Notes: generated by a model not told the origin, from the sequence alone. A stretch of DNA of 64,000 bases from Polytrichum commune (GCA_950295325.1 OX485804.1:37944001-38008000); one strand, 5' to 3'. Counted from the stretch's first letter, positions 37,101-49,219 are shown. Numbers and translations are program-made.

Positions 37101-39644
37101 AAAAAACCACATAAGGGCCACATACCTTATCCATTAATGGCCTAAAACGTCTAAAAATGGGACCCACGATCTCAAATGATTGAATCTTGTTGAAACAATG
37201 AACATATTCTTAAGCAACTTGGTTTTCTTCTACACATAGCTCTTGAACCTGCCCCATCTTCTCCAAACCCTCTCCAAAAGCTCAATCAGCCCTCACTCAC
37301 AAAATCATGTGCATGGTTATCCTTTGTACCTCATAAAGTACTCACGTCTAAAGAGTTTTTTTTGTTTTGACGATTTGATTCTTCAAGATGATTTTATGCC
37401 CTCAACTTTTCACCAAATTTCAATGGTATATGCACTTTGACCCAATCTTACCAAGTTTGTTGTCAAACAACGGGAATTGCGATTGTGATGAATTTTCAAA
37501 AGTTTGACCTGTAAATTAAACGTACAAGTAGAAAAGTATCAAGCATTACTCATTGCCTCTATGGGGTCAAGTATTCCATATTATTCTTGGGGATCTAACA
37601 ATTTTTGAATAGTGCACAACTTGAGTAATATAGCATGTTCGAAAGTGTTTGGAGGGCACTTGTTCAATGAAATAGATTTATAACTTGGTGATATGAGTAG
37701 CCGGTCCCACATGTGTGAATAAACTAGGAAGTTAGGCTTGTAATTTGTGTCAATGATCAACATAGATGGTACTGTAACTCTCTAGTAGCTTGGGCACAAA
37801 ATAATTAGTTTTAAAGGCGCCTAATTTTTGGGAAATCGATAACGTTGAGTGTCCAAAAAAGGAAATAACATTCAAATAATGTCTAAAATTAGAATAATCC
37901 AAGTGACATTCATTGGAATGCAACAAAGTAGCATCAAACACTTCAACCATGTCTTCATCTGGCATCAATCTCACTCATGGTCTATAGAAAATACAAGCAT
38001 GAATTTGCTCCACTAAACAAAATGTGTTGTCAAGCAAAACCTTGACATACAAGTAAAAGACAAACTTTAGGGTAAGAAATGTTGGTGAAGGTGTTTAGGT
38101 TAATTGTAGTTGCCCTAGATGAAATTAGGAAAACCATCCATGAACAACTTGAATGAATGCCTAACTTATTTTAGATTACTTTTTAATATGACCAATTTTA
38201 GCATACTATTTTGTGGGTTGCCTAATTTAGTTTCACACTTTAATTAATTATTAGGCAAAAAGGTGCCCAAGCTGCTAGACATCTATTGTGTTTATTACTT
38301 TATGTGAGTTTGCTTTGATATCTCCCCTTCCACATATTTTGTCTTTGGAGCTATATTCCAAAAGGGAGCAAGGATGGGGTTCGGTGATGTTATGGCTTGT
38401 GGTGTTTTTAAGCGCAGGGATGTGTCTATGCGATGATGTCTCGCATCTTGTTCATTTGTGACAATTCTTTAGAAACCCTTGAATTTTAATTTTATAACAC
38501 ATCTTAGAAAGTGCTTTACCCCTCATGCCTTTTAAAGGTGATAGCCGCCTTAAGCGATTGGGCACACCCTAAAAGCTCGGGGGGTTCCAACTTGAATCGA
38601 AGATGCGTGAATCAAAGGCTATATTTGGAGTTGGAATCCAAGAGAAAGTCTCAGGGAGTTAATTTTAGACCATGTCCATACGGTTGGAATGAGCATCACT
38701 CTCCTTGTTCTCTACCAAATCACTTTACAAACACTTTCCTTTAGAAGAAAACAATAAACTTCGAAGTGGGTTTTAAAAAAAAAGTCACTTGACATTTGAT
38801 TCAATTGGCTCAAAAGTACAAGTTTCACAACTTGATGAGAAAAAGGCAAAACAATCCACGCCACTGACCTTGTTCCTTCTCCCGAACAACATTTTTTTTT
38901 GTAACAAAGAAAGTTTCAAAGATTCCACCCACTTCAAAGTCCATATCTCAGAGTCATTAAGAGATCAAGTCTATTGGTTTACTCTTATCATTGTTGAAAA
39001 AACTATTACATGAGTTTGAAAGTGCAAGATTTTATACTAAACAAATTCACCTCGAAGAAGATATCTTTGAAAAATGCTTACAACCACTTTTTGGCTTTTG
39101 TTAAGCATGGAGGGGTTAAGGTGAGCAGCCCGGCACTTATGCGGACCTAGCCGCATATGGCAGCTCGAGCAGCATTTTGAGAGCAGTGTTTCATCATGCA
39201 AAGGCTTGAAAAAAACATAGGCATAACTTTTTATACATAACTTTCCATGTATACACCGAGTCTACTATCTATCCATGCATATAGATTAGTCACCGAATCA
39301 AGGCAATGGTTGTCACTTCATGCTTTATCGACTTAACTTAATGCATGGCTTTGTTATTGTGAGCCTGGTCGGGCACATTTCACCAAATGACACTCTCCGA
39401 GAACACATTTTGAAGTACTTTGATACTTAGCTTAGCGTTTCCTACAATCTCTTGACACGGATACATGATTTGGCAATGGCGAAGCTAATTAAGGTATGTG
39501 GGCCTCACGTGGCCATTCTTCTTCATTGGATGCTTATATATTGAGTGGTATATGTGTCAATGACATGTATCGCAATGGGATTGGACTATGTACTATGCTT
39601 ATAGATATTATTGTGGGCTGAATTTGTTGAAAAAGTTGGGAAGG
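34138..39644. other. AT-rich intergenic DNA, no gene recognised
   Basis: Contains a C14 run (36269-36282). Two adjoining minus-strand frames at 37581-37974 and overlapping frames near 34.2-34.6 kb lack motifs. A stretch near 36060-36110 resembles 26770-26830 (GGAGAA.AA.AAAG...TAACACCC.CAT), another weak dispersed repeat. Confidence 0.45.
36269..36282. repeat. C14 homopolymer
   Basis: Fourteen consecutive C. Confidence 0.85.
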
Positions 39645-40368
39645 TAAGGTAGAGGGTGCTAAAATCCACGCCCCGTCCAAAACCAATACTTATGAATGCC
39701 TCCCAATTGTCAACACTCTACAACCTTGAACCGCACCCAACGGTGTAGGAGTGTCTGGGCCCATGGAGGGACGGTTTTAGGTGTCATTAGTGGCGCCACC
39801 TCATAGTGGCCTCCATTATCTTCATGTAGGGTAGGTAACGGGCTCCACTTTATCTTGGGTTGGTTCAAGGTGGGACTAGGGTGGCTTGTCAATGCCTATT
39901 CTAGCCATTCTATTCACAACACCCAAGAGGTAGGCCCACAAAGCACAAAAGGATCATTTCCCGGGATGCAAAGGGGTCGGTTCCCGGGATGAAAGGTGAC
40001 GGTTTTGCAAGCGAGTTGGGTGGGATCATGGAGGTAGCCGTGTGGCTTTGCATACCATTACTACTTGGGCTTTGATGCAGTTTGGGTCTAGTACCCAACT
40101 ATGTTATGTTGGTTCTAGGCAATGAAGGTGGGGGTCCTCATCATATGCGAGGTTGCCATACACGGAGCCTATGGGTTGGTTTAAGGAAGCAAGTAGTTTT
40201 GACTTTGAAAATTCATCGAATATTCAATCGAGACTAAGAAATATTTTTTCTTTCTTGATACCTATGTTTAGCCCAAAGGCTAATATGAATATCTATTTTA
40301 TGTATCAACGACATAGCCATATGTGTGTGCAATAGCTTAAAGTGTTGGTTTAAGCACCCTCTACCTTA
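39645..40368. mobile_element. MITE with TAAGGTAGAGGGTGCT ends
   Basis: The left end TAAGGTAGAGGGTGCTAAAA, then TCCA, pairs with the right end on the minus strand, TAAGGTAGAGGGTGCTTAAA, then CCA. If the outer TA belongs to the target, this fits a 2-bp TA duplication (Tc1/mariner type); a 3-bp TAA/TTA reading is also possible. The interior 39730-40150 is more GC-rich than its surroundings. No transposase frame is visible. Confidence 0.7.
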
Positions 40369-40444
40369 TGTGTGATCTCTTAAAGAGAAAGACATTGTCA
40401 CTTTGATCTTTTTGCATCTTAATTATGGTTGTGAAACTTGAAGT

Positions 40445-42512
40445 GGATTCGTATTAAGGTAGATGAGTTTAGAATGGTTACTTTCTCCAACTAGCCCATT
40501 TCTCCTAGATATGGAAACATGTAGGGTCCAAGATGGTTAGCAATCCAAATTGAGGCCATAGCCACTTTCCTTGTAATTTTGAGAGCTCATAAAAATATCT
40601 TATACATTATCAAAGTGAAGATTCTCATGCTCATTCATTGGTCATATAGGTCCCCTAGATTACTCCTTTGGTAAGACGACTTCACGAAAGTGCAAAGTCA
40701 ATTTCATGATGGTTCCAAGCTACTTCATGAACCTTCCAACTTGTGTTATTGGAGTGTTCTACCAATTTCATGAACCTTCTAAATTAGTTTGTGATTCTTC
40801 TAAACCAACTTGACATGTGGCACACCTCAATCCATGATAGTGGACCTTTACCTCTAGCAACTTCATGAATCTTTCAAACCAATCTCATAAATCTTCCAAA
40901 CCAAGTGACTCTTGTATTCTCAACTTCTCAACTTCTCGTCTTCTTGTTTTGCATTCTTTGCCTTCGTGTTTCGCAACATCTGGTTGTTGGCGAGAGCTTT
41001 CATACTAAGTTTAATAATATAATCGATTTGGAAGTGAATTTGTGTGCCCACATACAAGTTTCCAGTTCTCTAGTGTGTTGATCCAATTCTCTAACACACT
41101 CAAGGTTCTCTTATGAGGTTTTGTAATGGTTACATGCCTCAAGGCCTCTTTTGCATGACTCAAAAAAATATGATAGTATTGTACGTTTTGTTTTCTCTCT
41201 GCATTCTATGTGTTCAGGAGAAACTATGATACAAAGATTCCATGTAGATTCGCAAAGTTTATTCAAATTCATGGATTGTAGATAATCATAGAACTTGCAA
41301 TTTATTCGGATCACTCAAGTCGTCTAGAGTGAATAAATCAACAAACTTTTAGTGAGTAAATCAAAAAAATCTATATTTACCTACAATTTGTGAATATGAT
41401 TTATTCAATTTGACCACTTTGTGATTCATTCATATCACTCAAGTCGTCTCCTAGATAATCATAAAATTTGCGAGGGCCTGCTGTAAGGGACTTTGCTGGT
41501 TCTTTTACAAACACATAGTTATTTTCGGTCTATATTATTGGAGTCATCTCCTACTAATCATTGAATTTGCAAGGGGCCTATTGTAGCTATGCCTTAGTCG
41601 CCCGCATAGATGATGCACTTCGCTCACAAATCATACATTTCATTTTTAATGAGGGTTTATCTTATCATGACACAAGTGAACGTTATGGTTCTCCTTATGA
41701 TACTATTAGGAGCATAACCATTGCTTTGAATTAAATGATCAATCAGTGCCCAAACATAGAGGCGGTGTTTGCTATCCAATTTTTTAAGATGAGCACATTC
41801 AATGGTTAGTAGAGAGGCTTCGTGTAGATCCAAACATCACCATATAACCTCTCCATTGTCAACTAAATGAAGTTTTTTTAGTTCCCATGCCCTATATCTA
41901 TCAATTGTGTTTCAAAAGCCATTTGAAGTCAAGCATGATTTACCCTCAAGTTGATGCGATGTGAACCAAATCAAGTTAACAATGAAGAACATTACTCACT
42001 CACATTAATGATGACGTACAAACAATCACTGCAAACATGGTGCAAGGTTGGATAAGAGAGGTCAAAAGAGATTTTGGTAGAGCTAGTTGTGAGGAGCGAT
42101 TAGGAGAATCTTATACACGATGTACCATTTTTTTGTGAAATAAAGTTATACATTTCATGAATTGAATTTGTGAGGTTGTGAATATGGGCACCAAATCATG
42201 AAGTTGTTCACAACATGTAGTGAAACTTGTTGAAAATTCAAGTTAAATTGATTGTCTATACAATGAAATTGGTAGAACTTATTGTTAAATTAATTTGTAC
42301 AATCATGAAATTTAGTTTGCACATATGTGAATTCATCTTACCAAAGGAGTATGTTGATCATAATACCTACAATGGCAATCATATTTTGAACACATAATCC
42401 GGTTTCTTTTGAACACACGCCTTTTTGATATATGTCATTGGAGCCAAACTTAACCACATGCCACTCAATTATAGGTGTCTGATTAAGAAAAGTAACCGAA
42501 TTAGGCATGTCT
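40445..42512. repeat. Dispersed repeat R1, copy B, split by an insertion
   Basis: The left part 40445-40660 and right part 42352-42512 align to consecutive parts of R1 copy A (19625-20005). Left: TTAAGGTAGATGAGTTTAGA through TTCTCATGCTC and GTCATATAGGTCCCC. Right: TGTTGATCATAATACC through ACCACATGCCACTCAATTAT. The 1.69-kb element between them was inserted after this repeat dispersed. Confidence 0.75.
40663..42349. mobile_element. Stowaway-like (Tc1/mariner-type) element, 1.69 kb, non-coding
   Basis: The left end CTCCTTTGGTAAGACGACTT pairs with the right end on the minus strand, CTCCTTTGGTAAGATGAATT; similarity continues through TCAC...TGCAAA...AATTTCATGAT for about 50 bp. TA lies directly outside both ends (40661-40662 and 42350-42351), and the paralogous empty site at 19.85 kb has a single TA. 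CTCC-starting TIRs with TA duplication are characteristic of Stowaway and related plant mariner elements. The interior has short direct repeats (TTCATGAACCTTCC; ATCACTCAAGTCGTCT) and no transposase-length frame, so it depends on a transposase supplied in trans. Confidence 0.85.
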
Positions 42513-43286
42513 AAGTTACAGACACTTTGAAATCCACAAACATACGTGACTGTTGGGTTCTTTTAGGGGCTCTTGTATGGAACATCTCAAAATAACCAAT
42601 AGTTACTCACTAAACAAAGTGGTAGTTCCTTCCCTCGCTATGTTGTGGACATTGCAAATTACCTCATTCTCTTTCTATGTACCAAAGTTATGCTTGGGTT
42701 CTTCATTTGAGGTCTTGATCTTCTACCATATATATACTTGGATACAATGTGTTGGATTGAGAAGTTTGAAAGAATCAACTTGAAAGTATAAAATGTCAAA
42801 AATATTATACCATACCGGTTAGTGTTGATTTCCACGAAGCATATTTTACAAGTGTGTATGTGCTAATACACCCCCCTAAATGTCAATGTTGTTGTGCTTT
42901 CACTTGTTAACACTTGTAGAGGGTTGATTGGTGTAGGTGAAGTATCAATATCCAAGTGGTACGAATACATTCCAAAAAAGCAAGTGACCAACGTTCAATG
43001 TTGAGTCAATATTGATACATACCCTTGAGCCATACTCTAATAACTTTGAAGTGATAACTCAACATGTAGCTTATGATTCCTCCAACATCAAATCAATCCA
43101 AAATTTAACCTATCTAGTCTTGAAACTCTAGAACATATTATCTAAATTCCAATTCCAATTTCATTTTTAGTATGTGTTAATTCTACGTCGTGGTTTGATG
43201 ACATTAAATCAATGTGCAATCGATGTTGATTTTGGATGTAAAATGCTTTTTATAAATATTTATAATTTCCCATTGTGAACATCTGC
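42513..43286. other. Intergenic DNA before tRNA-Leu, nothing recognised
   Basis: A 76-codon frame at 42553-42783 without motifs. No recognised upstream element for the tRNA gene, which has its own internal promoter. Confidence 0.4.
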
Positions 43287-43329
43287 GACGGTTTGGCCGA
43301 GTGGTCTAAGGCGCTGGATTTAGGCTCCA

Positions 43330-43361
<32 letters not shown>

Positions 43362-43366
43362 CGTCA
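43287..43366 (+). tRNA. trnL-UAG: tRNA-Leu (anticodon UAG)
   Basis: An intronless class II tRNA. The acceptor stem GACGGTT pairs with AGCCGTC (one G-U), discriminator A. The A box sits in TTGGCCGAGTGGTC. Anticodon stem CTGGA/TCCAG has loop TTTAGGC, so the anticodon is TAG (43321-43323), reading CUA and other CUN codons. The variable arm is long (TCCGAAAGGGC), as leucine tRNAs require. T arm GTGGG-TTCAAAT-CCCAC contains the B box. A T5 run near 43400 could serve as the RNA polymerase III terminator. All stems are intact, so it is probably functional. Confidence 0.96.
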
Positions 43367-43539
43367 TCTATTCTGGTCATTGCTTCCAATGATCGGAATA
43401 TTTTTCCTTTTTCCTGCACGTTGACAAGAATTAATTTGAATCTGTTCACAGGAGCTTGCAGGAGCGACCAGAGGACGGCGTGGAGAACTGGGAGCCGGCG
43501 ACCACCAGTCCCCCCGAGCCGCCTCGGCTCCGTTTCGGA

Positions 43540-44160
43540 GCGTTTGTGTAGATTTTGAATCGGAAACTGCATGAATTGGATGTGAAGATGTTGCGAGTTT
43601 TGGGTCCAGTGACTTACTTACAGAGGATGCCAGTGCACAAACTACCTGTAGCAGTTTCGTGAAAGATTTATTTGCTGGATTGCTGAATTCTTCTTCTGAT
43701 ATCTGTTCACAGGATTTATTAGGGTTGTACTGCTCCATGCGTACTCTTGTAGGTTTCTGAGATTGTGGAGGCGGATTGTCTCAGGTGCATTTGGGAGATT
43801 GTCATTGCGTAAGTTGTTGTAGCCCATTTTTTGAAAGGATTTTGTTCCTGAATTGCTCCATTTCTTCGTTTGTAACCTCCACACAGGGCTTATTAGGGTT
43901 GTCCTGCGCCATACATACTCTTGTAGGTTTCTGAGATTGTAAAGGCGGATTGCCTCGGGTGCATTTGAGAGGTTGTCATCGAATAAGTGCCTGTAGCAAG
44001 TTTTGTGAAGGGTTTTTGGTTCCTGAATTGCTCCGTTTCTTTGCCTGAAACCTCCACACAGGATTTATTAGGGTTGTCTGCTCTATATATAAGTTACTCT
44101 TGTAGGTTTCTGAGATTGTGGAGGCGGACTATTGCGGGTGCATTTGAAAGATTGTTTGTT
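43540..44160. repeat. 175-bp tandem repeat array upstream of ESF1
   Basis: Full units begin at 43711, 43885 and 44060 with AGGATTTATTAGGGTTGT or AGGGCTTATTAGGGTTGT. Each continues with CTCTTGTAGGTTTCTGAGAT, then TGTGGAGGCGGA, then GGTGCATTTG, and ends (where complete) with CTGAATTGCTCC and CCTCCACAC. A diverged partial unit (CTGTAGCAGTTTCGTGAAAG at 43646) precedes them in register. The array fills the space between the tRNA and the ESF1 start, so it is promoter and/or 5' UTR sequence. Confidence 0.9.
44084..44093 (+). promoter_or_regulatory. Possible TATA box of ESF1
   Basis: TATATATAAG lies about 170 bp before the ESF1 start codon, in the third unit of the 175-bp array. The equivalent positions of the other two units read CCATGCGTA and CCATACATA, so only this unit carries a TATA-like sequence. 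The transcription start has not been located. Confidence 0.45.
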
Positions 44161-44263
44161 TTGTTGGTGGATTTGGAAGCTGAGTTTCATTGTAGATGCG
44201 GTTGGAAGGTGCACGAATAGGATAAAAGGTGTGATCTGGTGATTGTGAATTCGTGGGGGAACC

Positions 44264-47200
44264 ATGAAGGAAGGGAAGGATGGGAGCGGTGGTCCAAGGC
44301 GGCCGCCATCTGCCGCCATAGCCGACCCCAGGTTTGCCAAGGTGCATACGGACCCTCGGTTTATGCGAATGCCAAAAAATAAGAGCAAAGTCGCAATTGA
44401 TTCGAGGTTTTCGCATATGTTCTCCGATAAGAATTTCTCTGATCCGCTCGGGGTGGACAAGCGAGGCAAAGCGAAGAAGAAGAAGGAGAAGCACATGTTG
44501 GAGAGGTATTACAAGGTGGGGGAGGATAATGAAGAAGAACCGGGGAACGATGACGAGACGAAGTTAGAGGCAAAATTGAATGTGAAAGGCAAGAAAGCTG
44601 GTGAAAAGGTTAGCATTAGAGAAACATCACCAAAAGAATCACAGAAAGTAGAGGCCAAGAAGCAGAAGAAGGAGAAGCCAATTGTTACGGCACAGAAAGT
44701 AGAGGCTAAGAAGCAGAAGAAGGAGAAGCCAATTGTTACGGCACAGAGAGTAGAGGCTAAGAAGCAGAAGGAGAAGCCAATTGTTGCGGCACAGAAAGAC
44801 TCATCAAGTGATGAGGATGATGATGATGATGGTGAAGGAGACATTGACCTAAGTAGTGATGACAGTGAAGAAGAGATCATCGAAAGACAGACAGGTGCAA
44901 AAGCTAAGAAACATACACTTCAACACGAGAGTGAGTCAGGTGAAGAAGAGGATGGAGGAATTTTGAATTCGAGTTCCGAAAGCGACGATGATGATGATGA
45001 TGTTGCATCCACCTCCTCGTCATCGAGTTCTTCGTCCGAGAGTGAAGCAGAGAGTGATGTGGAGGAGGCAGCGGAGGAGGCAGAGAAGGTGCCAACAACA
45101 ACTGATGGCACGCGGAGGTTTGCCATGATGAATATGGACTGGGAGCACATCAAAGCTGTGGACTTGTTCATGCTAATGCGATCATTTTTGCCCAAGGGTG
45201 GGAGGGTTGATTCTGTTACAGTGTATCCTTCCGAGTTTGGAATCGAGCAAATGAAAACAGAGGAGGTATGGTTTGAAGAATGTTTGTGAAATTCCCATCC
45301 TCTGGGGTTAAGGGTGAGTGATGAAGCTGAAGGGGTTTAGGGTTTAAGGTTTTAAACAATAGCTCGGGTCTTCAGAGTGATGAATTGAAGGGGTTTAGGG
45401 TTTAAGTTGTGAGCAACTTGTTATTGTCTTGGGTTCTTTGTTGGAGGAGTTCAGGTTTAAGGATTAGGTTGGAATTTTGATTTTCGCTGCTATAACTTCC
45501 TGTAGAATATGAATATACCACCAACGATTTCCACAAATTAGATGTAGTTTCAGTCTTCGTTTTGCTTGCTACATATTGCACCAATCTCCATGAAGCAAAA
45601 TTTAGTACCGCAGGATGGTGGAAAGTCCCTCTGGAGTTTGAAGTTGTTATTTTCAAGGAGGGTTGTTCTTGGTGGGTATATAATTGTCAACTTGCAATGA
45701 AACTGTTTAAACCCAAGCATACATTACGTAGCTGCAGTTACTACCCTCAACTAAGACATCTTCTCTCAAGTGCTGAAGTATATCTTTGGGTTCTAGGGTT
45801 GGGGTTTTAGGGTTCTGTTGTGTGTACCAACGGTCTGAGAGCACGGGATCTTTTCAGTAGTGGTTTGTGCAATGGATACTCAATTCCGTGTAATCTGAGG
45901 TCCTTTAACTAGTGGAATGTTCGAGCAACTACATGCTGCTTGAATGGTAGTCTGCTCCACCCAACTTTTGTGAATGGTGTGCACTGGCCATGTTCGAAGT
46001 TGTAGATATCATTGATATAGACTTCAAAGTCTTCACCAAGTGCTTGGTCACACCATTTTGTGTTTTGGTAATGTTGGTATATTTCCTTTCTGTGATAACT
46101 CAGAAGCAGGAAGATACAATGAGTAATTTGTGGCACATCTTTTTGATGTTAGGTGCATGGTCCTAAGGCAATCTATGACAATGATGATGAAGAAGAGGAA
46201 GAGAACAAGGAGATAGACATGGAGAAGCTAAGGGCTTATGAGAAGAACAAGCTCAAGTACTACTATGCAGTTGTGGAGTGCGACTCAAAATCAACTGCTG
46301 ATCACTTGTACAAAGAGTGTGATGGAATGGAATTTGAGAGGACTTCAAATACTCTTGATTTACGGTTCATTCCTGATGATATGAAATTTACGAGAGACCC
46401 TAGGGATGTCGCCAAGGACGCTCCTGATGAATACAAGGCTCCATTGTTTGAGACACGTGCGCTGCAACATAGTAATGTGAAGCTGACATGGGATGATGAT
46501 GAACCAACACGAGTCAAAGCTCTGCGAAGGAAGTTCAATTCAGACCAGTTGAACGAAATGGATTTCAAGTAAGTGCATGCTTTATTTGTTGCCGCTGAAG
46601 CAGGAACCCTCTATTTTTCACACTCATCCCAGCCTTTGATCTGCTGTTTTGAGTAATGATAAGTTCAAAAACTGAATAGAAAGACATATGCTCCTTTTAT
46701 CAAGTCTTAATACATGGTTACTGCTCATTTTCAACGACTTATGTGTTTGTGTGTGTGTTTCTTTGTGTGTGCTTGTTTTTTATGGCAAGTACATGCACAT
46801 ATTCTAGGGTTATGGTTGTTAATCTGTACATCTAGATGTAGACGTTTAAATTGTGGATGTCCTACAGGTTTGATGGGCTTCTTGTTTCTGTTGCTCTGGG
46901 TCCAAAAAATTGCAGTTAATGTCAACAACATGTGGCTACATTGTTCTTATGCTGTTTTTGTGAAGCTTTACTGAGAGTGTTCATTATCTGGCATTTTTCT
47001 TTCCAGAACTTATCTTGGCTCAGAATCTTCAGAGGAAGAAGATGTGGAGGATGGGGAGGGTAGTGAGGAAGAGGGCGATGCTGCTGGTGACCTTACATCT
47101 GGAGGGGCTAAGGCGAAAAATGCAAGGGACAAGTATCGGTCCTTATTGTTGGGAGACTCCACAGAAGAGGCAACAGATGGTAGAAAGAAGGGTAAAGGGG

Positions 47201-48084
47201 ATGTAGACATGGAAGTAACATTTCACACAGGTTTGAGTGAGTTAAGTGATAAACTACTAAAGAAACAAGAGGAGAAGAAACGAGGAGATGAGGGAGTATG
47301 GGAGGCGTACTTACGGAAAAAGAAGGAAAAGAAGGCCCAGAAGAAAAGGAACAAGAATGCGAAAAACTCAGATGACGATTACTCGGAAGATGAGATTGAG
47401 AGTCCACGTGCTGGTCAGGAAGAAGCTGATCCTTTCTTCACCCATGATGACAATGGGTTTGATGACCCATTTTTTGCTGATGATGGAGAAGCCCCAAAGG
47501 AGTTGAAGAAGGCACCAAAGAGTGCAAAATCACAACACCCAGATGACGAAGAGAGGGCAAAGAAGAGAGAAGAGAAGGAGCTAAAGAAGAAGGAAGAAGA
47601 GAGGAGTAAAGCAGAACTGGAGCTTCTTCTTATGGATGATGAAGGTGTGCAGGGTGCAGCACGCGGGTTCAATCTTAAGAGTAAGAAGGACAAGAAAAAG
47701 AAAGAGAAGGGTAAGAAGAAAAAAGGTAAAAGTGAGGAGGGTGACGCTGAGGAAGATGATAAGCTGGCCACTGCCAATCTTGATGATCCTCGTTTCGCAT
47801 CTCTCTTTACAAGCCATCATTATGCAATTGATCCCACAAATCCCCAGTTCCGGAAATCTGCCGCACAGCTTAAAATTCTGGCAGAGTCTCAAAAAAGGAG
47901 GTCACAAAAATCTCAAGATGTTGGTGATGCAAGGCCAGAAAATCTGAAATCTGACGATGCTGATGCTGATGCATCTGGCACACCTGACCGAAAAAGGAAG
48001 GCGGAGCTCTCTTCTATGGTGCGGTCACTTAAGAGAAAAGTTGGTAGTAGGCCTGGTACAAATAACAAGGGTAAGAAATCATGA
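44264..48084 (+). CDS. ESF1: ESF1 homolog, pre-rRNA processing protein
   Basis: Three exons: 44264-45265, 46153-46568 and 47007-48084, giving 831 aa. Introns are GT-AG (GTATGG..TTAG; GTAAGT..CCAG). ESF1 is a nucleolar factor needed for 18S rRNA maturation in the small-subunit processome. The N terminus has the conserved DPRF..DPRF..IDSRFSHMFSD block (residues 21-60). Three tandem QKVEAKKQKKEKPIVTA repeats (about 127-176) and long acidic serine-rich runs follow. A degenerate RRM-like core spans about 283-407 (RFAMMNMDW ... VTVYPSEFGIEQM ... YYYAVVECDS), divided by intron 1 at the conserved EEVHGPKAI. QHSNVKLTWDDDEPTR is at about 439-454. The C-terminal NUC153 motif DDPRFASLFTSHHYAIDPTN starts at about 732. 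A lysine-rich tail suits nucleolar targeting. The start is the only ATG consistent with the family N terminus. The gene appears intact. Confidence 0.94.
45337..45403. promoter_or_regulatory. Paired telo-box motifs in ESF1 intron 1
   Basis: TTAGGGTTT occurs at 45337-45345 and 45395-45403 within a short duplicated segment (GTGATGAA..TGAAGGGGTTTAGG, then GTTTAAG). The complement AAACCCTAA is the plant telo-box, known to mark promoters or first introns of ribosomal-protein and ribosome-biogenesis genes. The regulatory role here is inferred. Confidence 0.45.
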
Positions 48085-48858
48085 TAGTGCAGTTGGTGAT
48101 TCTTCGGCATTAGTTCTTTCTGTTACTGAGTTTAGGTATGTCCATCAATTTTGAAAATTGTCTTAGAAAATTGAGCCAGGTTGACAAGCCTCCAGGGTAA
48201 CCCAAGTGCATTTGTTCTTTTGAGATTAAGTTATGCACTCCTGCTGGCCTGGTGTGGATGGGTAGGTCTTGATTCTCGTCTAGTACCAGGTCCACCATTT
48301 ACTTGGCACAGAGAATATCTTGAATATGAACACATAGGTTTTCCTGAGGTGGAAGACCTTCAGTAGTAGCCCATTCATTCAGGTGTAGTTGGTAACAGCT
48401 CAATTTGCACCCTTGCTCTCCTGCACTAGAAGACCAAATGTCTATCTTTGCAGTGGAGGCTATTGGTTACCTGGTGTTCCGCAATTGAACCTGGAGGCCT
48501 AAGTCCCACTCTGTTATTAGAGTTTTGGGCCTTTACGGACTTTGCTTGTATTTGCTTCACAGTTTGGCTGTTGTCCCCTTTGTTTTCTATCGAGTCTATT
48601 ACTCGATGTCCTTTTGAAAGCTTCCTTATTTCCAGATGCTAGCGTGATTTCATAATTTTGGCATTGACTCCAATGTGAAGAAGAAAAGTCTGATCTTCTG
48701 ATATTGACATGTTATTAGTATCGGAGATGATGATTTGTGGACCAAGCTTGGATGAACACCAATCGTTTCCTTTTTCGCCCAAAGGCACTGCCGCCAGGTT
48801 AAGTGTCTTGTTTACTCGTAATCCCTCACCATGGTACATATGTCTGCTCAAACAGCAC

Positions 48859-49005
48859 GAAGAGTTATTCATCAAATTTGTGGTCATTCATATGACTTAA
48901 CAAGCATGAAGGGTTATGAATCAAATTTGTGGTCATTCATATGACTTAACAAGCATGAAGGGTTATGAATCAAATTTGTGGTCATTCATATGACTTGATA
49001 AGCAC
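48859..49005. repeat. 49-bp minisatellite, three copies
   Basis: Units start at 48859, 48908 and 48957 (GAAGGGTTATGAATCAAATT, then TGTGGTCATTCATATGACTT). Copies 2 and 3 are almost identical, implying recent expansion. It lies about 800 bp beyond the ESF1 stop; 48085-48858 in between holds 3' UTR-like sequence with no further gene. Confidence 0.9.
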
Positions 49006-49219
49006 TTGCAATGTTAAGAAATGCAGGCAAATGCAGGTCATAATCTAAAAAGAAATGAAACCAGGTTAGTTACAGGAAAGCTAATGTAGATGAACTGTAG
49101 GTGGTAAGTAGAGGAAATCAACTTGGGGTTGGATATTTGACAACCACCAACCAGAGGCTTCATGCCTTGTTACGGGAGCAAGCAATGACACAAGAACAAT
49201 CCTGGAAAGCAAATAACTA

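Noticed and set aside
44083-44880. Long minus-strand frames opposite ESF1 exon 1
   Set aside because: They are serine, leucine and phenylalanine-rich mirror images of the lysine- and acid-rich ESF1 code; the sense strand carries the conserved family motifs.
46153-46572. A separate gene starting at GTG/CAT GGT
   Set aside because: It is ESF1 exon 2: an AG precedes it, the frame joins exon 1 at EEVHGPKAI, and a GTAAGT donor follows.
47108-47892. Minus-strand and other-frame ORFs over ESF1 exon 3
   Set aside because: Shadows of a low-complexity coding exon; no independent motif.
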